Source of the DNA: Nocardia sp. CNY236
GTDB taxonomy: Bacteria; Actinomycetota; Actinomycetes; Mycobacteriales; Mycobacteriaceae
NCBI RefSeq assembly: GCF_000482385.1
Contig: NZ_AXVD01000031.1
Coordinates: forward strand, 1-60,259
Length of the DNA stretch: 60,259 nucleotides
Direction: 5' to 3'
Position numbers and translations under genes: made by a program. The notes beneath the pieces were generated by a model that made no database searches, was not told the origin of the DNA, and worked only from the letters and a program-made list of their open reading frames with translations. Positions 10,239 to 19,730 of this stretch are shown piece by piece; position 1 is the stretch's first letter; each line of letters begins with the position of its first letter.

Positions 10239-12830
10239 ATGAAGGCATTGCGCCGTTTCACCGTCCGTGCCCATCTGCCCGAGCGTCTGGTGGCCTTGAG
10301 CGAGCTCGCGACGAATGTGCGGTGGTCGTGGCATCCACCGACGCAGGATCTGTTCGCCGAGTTGGATCCGCAACGGTGGCAGGAACGAGGGCATGATCCG
10401 GTTCGTATGCTGGGGGACGTGCCTGCGGCGCGGCTGGACGAGCTCGCCGCCGACTCCGAGTACGTCGCCCGGGTCGACGCCGCGGCCGCGGACCTGCGCG
10501 AGTACTTGGCTGCGCCGGGGTGGTTCCAGCGTCGAGCAGCGCTCCAGCCCGCCGGAAGAGTACAAGGGGTGCGTGGCATTGCCTACTTCTCGATGGAATT
10601 CGGCGTTACCGAGGTGCTCCCGAACTATTCGGGCGGATTGGGAATCCTTGCCGGTGACCACCTGAAAGCTGCTTCCGATCTCGGGCTTCCGCTCATCGGG
10701 GTCGGATTGTTGTACCGTTCGGGCTATTTCAGGCAATCGTTGTCGGCCGACGGGTGGCAGGCCGAGCACTATCCTGCTCTGGATCCGCAAGGGCTGCCGT
10801 TGCGGGCGCTCACCTCGGGTGGGTCTGCGGTACTCATCCGGGTGGCCATGCCAGAGGGGCGGGTTCTGCGGGCGCGGGTATGGGTCGCGCAGGTCGGTCG
10901 GGTGCCCCTGCTGTTGCTGGACTCCGACATCGCCGAGAACGATCCGGAGCTTCGTGCGGTGACCGATCGACTGTACGGCGGCGACCAAGAACATCGAATC
11001 CGGCAGGAGATTCTGGCCGGTATCGGCGGCGTGCGTGCGGTGCGCGCATATACGTCGGCGGCCGCCGTGCCCGCACCGGACGTATTCCATGTGAACGAGG
11101 GCCACGCGGGTTTCCTCGGCCTCGAGCGAATCCGGGAGTTCGTCTCGGCGGGAATGGATTTCGATTCCGCGCTGGCAGCGGTGCGCGCCGGTACGGTGTT
11201 CACCACGCATACGCCGGTCCCCGCCGGTATCGATCGATTCCCGATGCCGATGGTGCGCCGCTACTTCGGGGGGGCGCACGGAGAGTCCGATTCCGCCTTG
11301 TTGCCCGGCCTTTCCGTGGACCGAATCGTCGCGCTCGGACGTGAAACAGACCCATCGGTCTTCAATATGGCGCACATGGGATTGCGGCTCGCTCAACGGG
11401 CGAACGGTGTGTCGACCCTGCACGGCGAGGTGAGTCGGGCGATGTTCGCCTCGCTGTGGCCGGGATTCGACCCGGCGGAGGTGCCGATCGGCTCGGTCAC
11501 CAATGGCGTGCACGCCACCACATGGGCGGCCCGCGAGTGGGTGGACAAGGCGCGAGTGCTCATCGGCGCAGAGTTGGTGGAGGAAGCACGTGGCTGGGAA
11601 CGGTTGCACGATGTCGATGCGACCGAGCTGTGGTCGACCCGCAACACTCTGCGTGCTGCCCTGGTCGAGGAGGTCCGTCGGCGGCTGCGTGCGTCGTGGC
11701 TGGAGCGGGGCGCGGCCGAGGCCGAACTCGGGTGGGTGCGTGGGGTCTTCGACCCCAACGTGCTGACCATCGGGTTCGCCCGCCGGGTGCCGACCTACAA
11801 GCGTCTGACGCTCATGATGCGCGATCCGCGCCGGTTGCGCGCCCTGCTGCTGGACCCGCGCCGGCCGATTCAGGTCGTGGTCGCCGGGAAGAGTCACCCG
11901 GCCGACGACGAGGGAAAGGCCCTCATCCAGGCCGCAGTGCGTTTCGCCGACGATCCCGAGGTGCGCCACCGGATCGTGTTTCTGCCCGACTACGACATTT
12001 CGATGGCTCGATACCTCTACTGGGGCTGTGACGTCTGGTTGAACAATCCGCTGCGTCCCTTGGAGGCGTGTGGAACCTCGGGTATGAAGTCGGCGCTCAA
12101 CGGTGGGCTCAACCTGTCCATCCGCGACGGTTGGTGGGACGAGATGTACGACGGTGACAACGGGTGGGCGATTCCGACCGCGGAGGGTGTCCGCGACGAG
12201 AACCGTCGCGACGACCTGGAGGCCACCGCCCTCTACGACGTGCTCGAGCGCACCGTCGCGCCACGCTTCTACGATCGCGACGCCTCCGGAATGCCGGTGC
12301 GGTGGGTGGAGATGGTTCGCCATACTCTGCAGACCCTGGGGCCGAAGGTGCTGGCTTCCCGGATGGTCCGTGACTACGCGATCGGGTACTACGCGCCGGC
12401 CGCGTCGGCCTACCAGCAGGCAACGGCAGAGGATTTCGCCGGCGCCCGCGCGGTCGCCGAGTACCGCCGCCGGGTCGAGTCCGCATGGCCGGCGGTCAGG
12501 GTGATCCAGGTGGACAGTGCGGGATTGCCCGACACCCCGATCATCGGCGCTCGATTGTCGCTCACCGCACGGGTCGAGCTCGGCGGGCTACAGGTTCGTG
12601 ACGTGGTGGTGCATGCGGTGCTCGGCCGGGTGTCCGCGACCGACGAACTCTCCGACATCACGACCGTCTCGATGACCCACACCGGGTCGGATTCCGGGGT
12701 CGAACTGTTCACCGTGGACACACCGGTCCCACTGTCGGGGGCGGTTGGCTATACGGTGCGTGTGCTGCCCCACCACGGGTTGTTGGCTTCGGATGCGGAG
12801 CTCGGTCTGGTGTCCGTGGCGCGCGCCTAG
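10239..12830 (+). CDS. glgP: Alpha-glucan phosphorylase GlgP
   Basis: An 863-residue GT35 phosphorylase that releases glucose-1-phosphate from alpha-glucan. It starts MKALRRFTVRAHLPERL at the ATG at 10239; in-frame sequence upstream to 9873 lies antisense to glgE and is not coding. Family features are SMEFGVTEVLPNYSGGLG, EGHAGF, and the PLP-binding lysine segment EACGTSGMKSALNGGL near the C-terminal third. Length equals that of mycobacterial GlgP. It diverges from glgE-glgB, so synthesis and breakdown of glucan meet at one intergenic region. A monocistronic unit is likely. Confidence 0.95.
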   Translation: MKALRRFTVRAHLPERLVALSELATNVRWSWHPPTQDLFAELDPQRWQERGHDPVRMLGDVPAARLDELAADSEYVARVDAAAADLREYLAAPGWFQRRAALQPAGRVQGVRGIAYFSMEFGVTEVLPNYSGGLGILAGDHLKAASDLGLPLIGVGLLYRSGYFRQSLSADGWQAEHYPALDPQGLPLRALTSGGSAVLIRVAMPEGRVLRARVWVAQVGRVPLLLLDSDIAENDPELRAVTDRLYGGDQEHRIRQEILAGIGGVRAVRAYTSAAAVPAPDVFHVNEGHAGFLGLERIREFVSAGMDFDSALAAVRAGTVFTTHTPVPAGIDRFPMPMVRRYFGGAHGESDSALLPGLSVDRIVALGRETDPSVFNMAHMGLRLAQRANGVSTLHGEVSRAMFASLWPGFDPAEVPIGSVTNGVHATTWAAREWVDKARVLIGAELVEEARGWERLHDVDATELWSTRNTLRAALVEEVRRRLRASWLERGAAEAELGWVRGVFDPNVLTIGFARRVPTYKRLTLMMRDPRRLRALLLDPRRPIQVVVAGKSHPADDEGKALIQAAVRFADDPEVRHRIVFLPDYDISMARYLYWGCDVWLNNPLRPLEACGTSGMKSALNGGLNLSIRDGWWDEMYDGDNGWAIPTAEGVRDENRRDDLEATALYDVLERTVAPRFYDRDASGMPVRWVEMVRHTLQTLGPKVLASRMVRDYAIGYYAPAASAYQQATAEDFAGARAVAEYRRRVESAWPAVRVIQVDSAGLPDTPIIGARLSLTARVELGGLQVRDVVVHAVLGRVSATDELSDITTVSMTHTGSDSGVELFTVDTPVPLSGAVGYTVRVLPHHGLLASDAELGLVSVARA

Positions 12831-12944
12831 ATCGGATGGCCCTGGTCACATCGGGCGCCCAGGCCCACGGTCGAGTTGCCCGCACAGAAGAATCGTCGGC
12901 TACCGTGCCTGGCAAGCTCGCAATGCTCTCGACTGGAGTCAGCC

Positions 12945-14309
12945 ATGGTCACCGACGTTCTGAATCGGACCCGCGTACGTTTCGACAGCTATTTCGGGGT
13001 CCGGTCGGCGGGCTCGACCATACCGCGCGAACTCATGGCGGGGACGGTCACCTTCCTGGCCATGGCCTATGTGCTCGCGGTGAACCCCGCGATACTCGGT
13101 GATCGAGGCGCTCTGGGCGAGCAGGGCATTCCAATGCAAGCAGTCTTCACAGCGACCGCCGTGGCCGCTGTGTTAGGCACCGTGACCATGGCGGTGTGGG
13201 CACGGTATCCGGTAGCGCTGGCCCCGGGCATGGGGCTCAACGCCTTCTTCGCGTACTCGGTCGTGCTCGGTATGGGGATTCCATGGCAGGTGGCGTTGTC
13301 GGGGACGTTGCTGTCGGGGGTCCTGTTCTTCGTCCTCGCGATCACCAGGATTCGTGAACGGATCCTCGATGCCATTCCGATGCAGTTGAAGCTCGCAGTC
13401 GGTGCGGGTATCGGGCTGTTCGTGGCATTTCTCGGTTTGAAGAACGCCGGGATCGTGGTCGACAGCGAGGCGACATTGGTGACCCTCGGCGACTTCACCG
13501 AGCCCACGACGATGCTGGCATCGTTCGGTCTGCTCGTCACGGTGGTGTTCCTCGTGATCGGCTGGCGCGGTGCGGTGCTCTACGGCATCGTGCTCACCAC
13601 GATCATCGGCATGGTCAGCGGTGTGGTCGACACGCCGAGCGGCGTGCTCGCCGCTCCATCGGGACTCGGGGATACCTTCGGCCAGGCGATCACCCACCTG
13701 CCCGACGTGTTCACCACGAAGCAGATGGCCGTGGTGGTGTTGACGATGCTGTTCGTGGACTTCTTCGATGCCTCGGGCACCTTGATCGGCGTTGCGAACC
13801 ACGCCAAGTTGCTCGATGAGAACGGCAAGCTGCCGCGGGCCGCGAGCGCTTTGGCGGCGGATTCGGTCGGTACCGTCGCGGGCGCCGTCATCGGTACCTC
13901 GACCACCACCGCCTATGTCGAGTCGACCGCAGGTGTGTCCGCGGGCGGTCGTACAGGTCTGACGGGCCTCGCCACGGCAGGTTGGTTCCTCGTCGCGATG
14001 TTCTTCTACCCGATCTTCGCCGTGGTCGCGGATTCCGGTGCGGTGACCGCGGCGGCGCTGATCGTGGTAGGTGTCTTGATGGCCCGGTCGCTCGGTGAAA
14101 TCGACTGGAACCGGTTGGAGTACTCGGTGCCGGCTTTCATCACGGTGGTGACCATGCCATTGACCTTCTCGATCGCCAACGGCCTGGCCATGGGCATGCT
14201 GTTCTTCCCGATCGTCATGGCGGCCAAGGGGCGCATCAAGGACGTTCACCCGGTCATGTGGGCGCTGATGGTGGTGTTCCTCGGCTACTTCTTCTTCCTG
14301 GCCGAGTAA
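12945..14309 (+). CDS. NCS2 purine permease (AzgA/guanine-hypoxanthine type)
   Basis: A 454-residue polytopic protein with about 12 membrane segments. Family signatures are LAMAYVLAVNPAIL near the N-terminus, ALAPGMGLNAFFAYSVV, and GTSTTTAYVESTAGVSAGGR in the middle, the pattern of the AzgA-like branch that imports adenine, guanine or hypoxanthine by proton symport. The ATG at 12945 starts MVTDVLNRTRVRFDSYFG, which fits the conserved N-terminus. The gene lies 114 bases after glgP, and no obvious riboswitch or terminator was seen in that gap. The exact purine specificity cannot be read from sequence. Confidence 0.9.
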   Translation: MVTDVLNRTRVRFDSYFGVRSAGSTIPRELMAGTVTFLAMAYVLAVNPAILGDRGALGEQGIPMQAVFTATAVAAVLGTVTMAVWARYPVALAPGMGLNAFFAYSVVLGMGIPWQVALSGTLLSGVLFFVLAITRIRERILDAIPMQLKLAVGAGIGLFVAFLGLKNAGIVVDSEATLVTLGDFTEPTTMLASFGLLVTVVFLVIGWRGAVLYGIVLTTIIGMVSGVVDTPSGVLAAPSGLGDTFGQAITHLPDVFTTKQMAVVVLTMLFVDFFDASGTLIGVANHAKLLDENGKLPRAASALAADSVGTVAGAVIGTSTTTAYVESTAGVSAGGRTGLTGLATAGWFLVAMFFYPIFAVVADSGAVTAAALIVVGVLMARSLGEIDWNRLEYSVPAFITVVTMPLTFSIANGLAMGMLFFPIVMAAKGRIKDVHPVMWALMVVFLGYFFFLAE

Positions 14310-14474
14310 CCGTTCCGACTCCGGCGTAACATCCCGCGTGACGGAACACAGTGTGGACTGTGCGGGGGACCGGCAGAATTCAAAGCGAAACCTTGCCACT
14401 TCTCGTCATCTCGCGCAGTGACGATAGTCGAGTACGACGTAGCGTAAACGGCGACCGTAAAGGTGAGAACTCCC

Positions 14475-15008
14475 ATGACCAGCAAACCCCTCGCAGAACG
14501 AGCCAGAACAGCTGGAGAGTTGGATGCGATCTCCATGGACCTGGGCCTACTGGTCATTCGCGTGGTCTTCGGTGGGCTGCTCGTCGCGCATGGTACACAG
14601 AAACTGTTCGGCTGGTGGGATGGGGGCGGCTGGCGAGGCACGGCCGACGGTTTCGAGCAGATGGGATACAACCCCGGCGAGGTCTTCGGCACGTTGGCCG
14701 GCCTGACCGAAGTCGGCGGCGGTCTGCTACTGGCGCTGGGCCTGCTGACGCCGCTTGCCGGAGCTGTCGTCCTCGGCACCATGCTCAACGCGATCAATGC
14801 GATGTGGAGCCACGGGCTGCTCGGTGGCTACGAGGTGCCTCTGGTGTTCGCCATTGTCGGTGCGGTCATACCTTTCACCGGGTCGGGCAAGTTCGCCATG
14901 GATGCGGGTCGCCCGTGGGAGCGTCACGGCTTCGTGTGGGGTGTGGGTGCATTGCTGTTGGCGCTCGTGACCGGTGTGCTGACGTTGATCTGTAAGTGGG
15001 CGCTGTGA
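14475..15008 (+). CDS. DoxX-family membrane protein
   Basis: A 177-residue protein with four hydrophobic helices (LLVIRVVFGGLLVAHG, EVGGGLLLALGLLTPLAG and two more). The motif GGLLVAHGTQKLFGWW is the DoxX signature. DoxX proteins are membrane components linked to oxidative-stress complexes and quinone pools; substrates are poorly defined. The ATG at 14475 follows a good ribosome site (AAAGGTGAG). An in-frame GTG at 14463 is less likely. The upstream 165-bp gap contains only a weak 6-bp-stem hairpin (14347-14362). The gene appears to stand alone. Confidence 0.85.
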   Translation: MTSKPLAERARTAGELDAISMDLGLLVIRVVFGGLLVAHGTQKLFGWWDGGGWRGTADGFEQMGYNPGEVFGTLAGLTEVGGGLLLALGLLTPLAGAVVLGTMLNAINAMWSHGLLGGYEVPLVFAIVGAVIPFTGSGKFAMDAGRPWERHGFVWGVGALLLALVTGVLTLICKWAL

Positions 15009-15095
15009 ATCTGTGATGTCGGCGGGGAGTCACAAAGCGGTCGGCCGCATCGTCGTACTGCTGTGACGTCCCGCGACAGCGTAGGAGGAGAATCG

Positions 15096-15506
15096 ATGAC
15101 CGTCGAGATCAGCAACCCGGTCGAGTTGCCGGATCCGACCCCATTCGGCTACAGCCACGTGGCGACAGCGCGCGGGGAACTGGTGTTCATTGCCGGGCAG
15201 TACGACTATGGCGCCCAAGACTCCAGCGCCCACGACGACGCGGTCGGCGTGGGCTTCGCGGTCCAAGTGGACAATGCTTTCGCGGCGCTCGAGACCGCGC
15301 TGCGTTCGGTGGGCTTGGATTTCGCCGACATCGCCCAGATGCGGACCTACATCGTCGACCACGATTCGGACAAGTTGTCAGTGGTCGGGCGGAAGACCGC
15401 AGCGATCTGGGGCAATCGGGCTCCGGCCCAGACTCTGACCGGAGTAGCCGCACTCGCATTGCCCGGCATGTTGTTCGAAGTCGATGCGGTGGCCGTTCGC
15501 GGCTGA
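15096..15506 (+). CDS. Rid (YjgF/YER057c/UK114) family protein
   Basis: A 136-residue Rid-fold protein: FGYSHVATARGELVFIAGQ at the start, ALETALRSVGLDFADIAQMRTYIVD in the middle and a C-terminal strand GMLFEVDAVAV. RidA proper hydrolyses enamine/imine intermediates. The usual active-site Arg context near the C-terminal third reads NRAPAQTLTGVAAL here, so this is better called a Rid-family protein of uncertain activity. The ATG at 15096 has a strong ribosome site (GGAGGAG, 15084-15090). It is convergent with dinG, 23 bases away. Confidence 0.85.
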   Translation: MTVEISNPVELPDPTPFGYSHVATARGELVFIAGQYDYGAQDSSAHDDAVGVGFAVQVDNAFAALETALRSVGLDFADIAQMRTYIVDHDSDKLSVVGRKTAAIWGNRAPAQTLTGVAALALPGMLFEVDAVAVRG

Positions 15507-15529
15507 GCGATCGCGCGGGGTGCGTGCCG

Positions 15530-17572
15530 CTACGGCCGGGTCTCGGCGAGGCGGCGCAGTGCCCCGAGCACCACCTCCGGGTCGGCAGTTTCCCAGAAGG
15601 GCGGCAGTGACGCACGCAGATAGCCGCTGTATCGAGCGGTCGCGAGCCGGGAATCGAGCACCGCGACCACGCCGCGATCATCGACACTGCGCAGCAGGCG
15701 TCCGGTTCCCTGGGCGAGCAGCAGCGCCGCATGCGCGGCGGCGACAGCCATGAAGCCGTTTCCGCCACGCGACTCCACCGCGCGCTGCCGGGCCGTGAGC
15801 AGCGGATCGTCCGGGCGGGGGAATGGGATGCGATCGAGGATCACCAGGCTCAGGGAAGGCCCGGGGACGTCGACACCCTGCCACAGGGACAGTGTGCCGA
15901 ACAGTGAGGTCTGCGGGTCGGCAGCGAACCGCTGGACCAGCGCGCCCGTGGCGTCGTCACCTTGACACAGCACCGGGGTGCTCAACCGGCCACGCAACGC
16001 CTCCGTCGCGGCGCGCGCGGCGCGCATCGATGAGAACAGTCCGAGTGTGCGCCCTCCGGCCGCGGTGATCAGCCGCTCGATTTCGTCCAGGTAGCTGGAT
16101 GCGAGCCCCTCGCGACCCGGGGCGGGCAGGTGTGCCGCGACATAGAGGATTCCCGACGCGGCGTGGTCGAACGGCGAACCGACATCCAAGCAGTTCCACC
16201 GGATGGCGTCGGCATCCGACGGTGCTTGGGCGCCGTTGGCCATGGCCGGGTCGGGGCGATTGCTCGACTGCGCCGGCAATCCCCACGTGGTGGCGAGTCC
16301 GTCGAACGAGCCGCCGCTCTGCAGTGTGGCGGAGGTCAACACGACGGTCGCGGCGCCGAAGAGTCTGCTGCGCAACAGGCCACCGACCGACAGGGGAGCC
16401 ATGCGCACCGTTCGGCGGGTCGTGCCGCGGATCTCGTCCGCGGCCAGCCAGACGACATCGCGTCGCGCGGCCGGGTCGGCTGCGTCGAAAGCGGTCAGTG
16501 CGCGGACTGCGCTGTCGTGCACGTCCTCCACAGCGGCCAGCGCCAGATTGCGGGCGGCCGCGTCTGGATCGGCCTGAGCCGGGGTGCCGCCCTGTGGCCC
16601 GAGCGCGGTGCGCGCGTTCCACGCGGCGTCGCGGACGGCCGCCAACACCGCGGAGACGCCGTCGGGCAACTCGTCCCAACGACTGGCGGGCAGCTCGTCC
16701 AAAACGGTGTGCCAGGCTTCGGCAGCACCCTCCAAGCGGTCGATTTCGCGCTCGTCGACGAGTTTGGCACACCGTCGAGCGGCCGCGCCGATCGCAGTGG
16801 GAGACAGTTCCGCCGTGGCCATACCGGTCACTCGGTCGACCAGATCGTGCGCCTCGTCCACGATCACCACGTCGTGTTCCGGCAGGACCTGAACCTCGCT
16901 GATCGCGTCGATCGCAAGCAGTGCGTGGTTGGTCACCACCACGTCGGCCTGCGCCGACTCGGTCCTGACGCGTTCGGCGAAGCAGTCCTGACCATAGGGG
17001 CAGCGCGACTTTCCGAGGCATTCGCGCGATGACACGCTGAACTGCCGCCAGGCGCGGTCGCTCACCCCGGGGGTGAGTTCATCGCGGTCGCCGGTCTGGG
17101 TGTCGGAAGCCCATTCGGTGAGCCGCGCCACCTCGCGGCCGAGGCGCGAGATCGCGAATGCGTCGAACAGTTCCGCTTCGGCAGGATCGTCCGGGGGCGT
17201 GTTGTGCAGTTTGTTCAAGCACACATAGTTGTTGCGGCCCTTGAGGATCGCGAACCGAGGGGTCCGTTTCAGCGGAGTGCTCAACGCCTCGGCCAATCGC
17301 GGTAGGTCGCGATCGATCAGTTGCCGCTGCAAGGCGATGGTCGCCGTGGAGACCACGACCGTACGGCCGCTGCGCACGGCATGTCGCAGACTCGGCACCA
17401 GGTAGGCCAGCGATTTGCCGGTCCCGGTCCCTGCTTGCACCGCGAGATGCTCCTTGGTGTCGATCGCATGGTCGACCGCCGCCGCCATGGTCATCTGTCC
17501 GTCCCGCTCGGTACCACCGAGGGCTGTTACGGCGAGGGCCAGCAGGTCGGATACGGGTGGCAGCTCGGACAC
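15530..17572 (-). CDS. dinG: DinG-family Fe-S ATP-dependent DNA helicase
   Basis: A 680-residue XPD/DinG-type superfamily 2 helicase, 5'-3' in characterised members. Walker A is AGTGTGKS (47-54), four cysteines (C118, C185, C191, C197) form the Fe-S cluster domain, the DEAH box is at 239-242 (VIVDEAHDL), and motif VI reads QGTGRLLRS near the C-terminus. The start is GTG at 17572. It lies directly downstream of a truncated pncA, whose reading frame runs into the first codons of dinG, so dinG may share the pncB transcript. It matches the Rv1329c position in mycobacteria. Confidence 0.94.
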   Translation of the reverse strand: MSELPPVSDLLALAVTALGGTERDGQMTMAAAVDHAIDTKEHLAVQAGTGTGKSLAYLVPSLRHAVRSGRTVVVSTATIALQRQLIDRDLPRLAEALSTPLKRTPRFAILKGRNNYVCLNKLHNTPPDDPAEAELFDAFAISRLGREVARLTEWASDTQTGDRDELTPGVSDRAWRQFSVSSRECLGKSRCPYGQDCFAERVRTESAQADVVVTNHALLAIDAISEVQVLPEHDVVIVDEAHDLVDRVTGMATAELSPTAIGAAARRCAKLVDEREIDRLEGAAEAWHTVLDELPASRWDELPDGVSAVLAAVRDAAWNARTALGPQGGTPAQADPDAAARNLALAAVEDVHDSAVRALTAFDAADPAARRDVVWLAADEIRGTTRRTVRMAPLSVGGLLRSRLFGAATVVLTSATLQSGGSFDGLATTWGLPAQSSNRPDPAMANGAQAPSDADAIRWNCLDVGSPFDHAASGILYVAAHLPAPGREGLASSYLDEIERLITAAGGRTLGLFSSMRAARAATEALRGRLSTPVLCQGDDATGALVQRFAADPQTSLFGTLSLWQGVDVPGPSLSLVILDRIPFPRPDDPLLTARQRAVESRGGNGFMAVAAAHAALLLAQGTGRLLRSVDDRGVVAVLDSRLATARYSGYLRASLPPFWETADPEVVLGALRRLAETRP

Positions 17573-17805
17573 GTCAGCACCTTACTCGGTCTCGGTGACA
17601 GGGCGGGAAGGCCCAAGTCGGGGTCGTCGGAGAAGTGCGTACCGGGGTCGATGTGGTAATCCCGGGTGGCGACGACTGTGCTGTAGTTCGACGCCGCGAG
17701 GTGCGCACTGATCCGGGCGGCCACGGCGGCGCCGCCGTCGACCGCCAGCGGGCCGCCTTCGCAGAAATCGTTCTGGACGTCGACGATGATCAATGCTCTG
17801 GTCAC
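17527..17805 (-). pseudogene. pncA: Truncated nicotinamidase (pncA) remnant
   Basis: Residues 1-63 are a clear PncA N-terminus: LIIVDVQNDFCEGG with catalytic Asp (D9) and the metal ligands D49, H51 and H57 in RDYHIDPGTHF. After DPD (about base 17617) the similarity stops and the frame reads unrelated residues through the start of dinG to a stop at 17527. The lost two-thirds would carry the catalytic Lys, the nucleophilic Cys and the fourth metal ligand, so it cannot work as an amidase. The start GTG is 20 bases after pncB, the normal pncB-pncA operon order. A clean internal deletion joining pncA to dinG is the likely cause. Confidence 0.85.
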
Positions 17806-17825
17806 GGTGTACTCCCGCGCAACGG

Positions 17826-19226
17826 TCAGGCGCCCCCTTCCGATTCTGCCGGTCGGTCCGATGGCGGCTGCACCCGGTGCGGGGTGGCGGGCAATGGCGC
17901 GGCGAAATGTGGACCGGAGACGAAGGTGGTGGCGATGGCCGGCTCGCCTGCGGATAGCTTCAGGCCTTCCCAGGGCAGGCTGAGCAGGCCACGAGCGACC
18001 AGATCGCGGCTGTCGGACAGCGATGGCAGGTGGTGTACCTGCTCACCGTGCCGTACCAAGGGGACGAGCAGTTCACGGGCCTGCAAGCCGTTTGCGGACG
18101 GTGGCGGTCCGGCGGCGGGATACACGATCTCCTCGACGATCGTGCCGGTCTCGCGCGCGAGGCGGATCGCTTTCTTGGCGCCGCCGCGTGAGCGTTTGTT
18201 GCTGCTGCGTTTGGCAACCGGTGCTCCGTCGACATCGACCAGTTTGTAGATCATCCCGGCGGTCGGGGCACCCGATCCGGTCACCAACGCCGTGCCGACC
18301 CCGTAGACGTCGACTGGTTCGGCACGCAGCGCCGCGATGGAGTATTCGTCGAGATCACCGGAGACCACGATCCGAGTCTTGGTCGCGCCGAGCGAGTCGA
18401 GTTGGTCGCGCACCTGCCGAGCCAGCATGCCGAGGTCGCCGGAGTCGATGCGTACCCCGCCCAGGTCGGGGCCTGCCACCGCGACGGCGGCCGCGACGCC
18501 TCCTGCGACGTCGAAGGTGTCCACCAGCAGGGTGGTCTCACTCCCGAGTGTGCCTACCTGGCCGCGAAACGCCTCGGCTTCGTGCGCGCCGTCGGGTCCG
18601 CTGTGCAGCAGAACGAATGCGTGTGCGCTTGTTCCGGCGCCTGGAATACCATAGCGGCGCACCGCCTCCAGGTTCGATGTGGCGTCGAAACCAGCGAGAT
18701 ACGCGGCCCGAGCGCTGTCGGGTGCGGCGCGCTCATGGGTGCGGCGCGAGCCCATTTCGATCATGCGGCGGCCTGCTGCCGCGCTCACCATACGCGCAGC
18801 CGCGGAGGCGATCGCGCTGTCGTGGTTGAGAATCGACAGGGTCAGCGTCTCCAACACCACGCACTCGGCGAAGCTGCCGCGCACCGACAGGATCGGGGAG
18901 CCGGGAAAATACAGTTCGCCTTCGAGATAGCCGTCGATGTCGCCGGTGAATCGATAGTCGTGCAGCCAGTCGAGCGTCCGGTGGTCCGAGAACGACGCGG
19001 CGACAGCAAGGTCGGCATCACCGAATCGGAACCGGCGTAGCGCGTCGAGCAGTCTGCCCGTTCCGCCCACCACACCGTAGCGACGACCGTTTGGCAAACG
19101 TCTAGCAAGCACTTCGAACGTGCAGCGCCGCTCCGCCGACCCATCGTGTAGCGCGGCGGCGAGCATGGTCAGTTCGTACTGGTCGGTCAGCAGCGCCGTG
19201 CTGGTGACTTCGTCACGCAGGTCCAC
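17826..19226 (-). CDS. pncB: Nicotinate phosphoribosyltransferase PncB
   Basis: A 466-residue enzyme that makes nicotinate mononucleotide from nicotinate and PRPP in NAD salvage. Family features are LLTDQYELTMLAAAL at the N-terminus, EGELYFPGSPILSVRGSF, the phospho-acceptor His region GSRRTHERAA, VRIDSGDLG and VSGDLDEYSI. The GTG at 19226 (MDLRDEV) is used; longer in-frame extensions upstream run over the divergent clpS promoter region. The conserved core follows mycobacterial PncB1 closely, but the C-terminus is Pro-rich and variable. Its partner pncA is truncated, so only preformed nicotinate can enter from this locus. Confidence 0.93.
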   Translation of the reverse strand: MDLRDEVTSTALLTDQYELTMLAAALHDGSAERRCTFEVLARRLPNGRRYGVVGGTGRLLDALRRFRFGDADLAVAASFSDHRTLDWLHDYRFTGDIDGYLEGELYFPGSPILSVRGSFAECVVLETLTLSILNHDSAIASAAARMVSAAAGRRMIEMGSRRTHERAAPDSARAAYLAGFDATSNLEAVRRYGIPGAGTSAHAFVLLHSGPDGAHEAEAFRGQVGTLGSETTLLVDTFDVAGGVAAAVAVAGPDLGGVRIDSGDLGMLARQVRDQLDSLGATKTRIVVSGDLDEYSIAALRAEPVDVYGVGTALVTGSGAPTAGMIYKLVDVDGAPVAKRSSNKRSRGGAKKAIRLARETGTIVEEIVYPAAGPPPSANGLQARELLVPLVRHGEQVHHLPSLSDSRDLVARGLLSLPWEGLKLSAGEPAIATTFVSGPHFAAPLPATPHRVQPPSDRPAESEGGA

Positions 19227-19391
19227 GTGGCCACTGTAGACATCCCGGTCCGATCGCTGGGGGTATACCGCGCCGGCATCGATACGGTGAACCCGCGACG
19301 CGCGAGTCGTGGCTGCGTGGGTGTTGTTTATCGATGAACGCGTCGTACCCTTGACGTTATGGCCTTGTGCAATGTAGTCCGAGGTGACGTC

Positions 19392-19709
19392 GTGACGGCC
19401 GCCGCGAACGCGACACTGTCGGCGGCACAGGCGACGCCCGAGGCGGTCGAGTACACCGAGATATTGGAGGCGGAGGACCGTCCCTGGGTGACCGTGGTCT
19501 GGGACGACCCGGTCAATCTCATGCACTATGTGACCTACATCTTCCAGAAGTTGTTCGGCTACAGCAAAGCAAAGGCGACCGAGCTGATGCTGAAAGTCCA
19601 CAACGAGGGAAGAGCCGTGGTTTCGTCGGGTTCTCGCGACAAGATGGAACACGATGTGCAGCGACTACACGCGGCGGGCCTGTGGGCAACCATGCAACGG
19701 GATGACTGA
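19392..19709 (+). CDS. clpS: Clp protease adaptor ClpS
   Basis: A 105-residue ClpS, which binds the Clp unfoldase and delivers N-degron substrates to ClpP. The core reads [20 protein letters not shown], with the DDP and NLM positions of the N-degron pocket, then [15 protein letters not shown] and HAAGLWATM. The GTG at 19392 follows a GAGG seven bases upstream and gives the family length; the ATG at 19359 would add 11 residues. It is divergent from pncB (165-bp gap, no clear operator) and 21 bases before the DUF2017 gene, as in Rv1331-Rv1332. Confidence 0.93.
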   Translation: MTAAANATLSAAQATPEAVEYTEILEAEDRPWVTVVWDDPVNLMHYVTYIFQKLFGYSKAKATELMLKVHNEGRAVVSSGSRDKMEHDVQRLHAAGLWATMQRDD

Positions 19710-19730
19710 CCGGACGACTACTCTGACGCC

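Noticed and set aside
10203..12323. Long open frame antisense to glgP (706 codons, minus strand)
   Set aside because: High-GC codon bias leaves the antisense frame open. The peptide has no recognisable domain, and glgP on the other strand has full family motifs.
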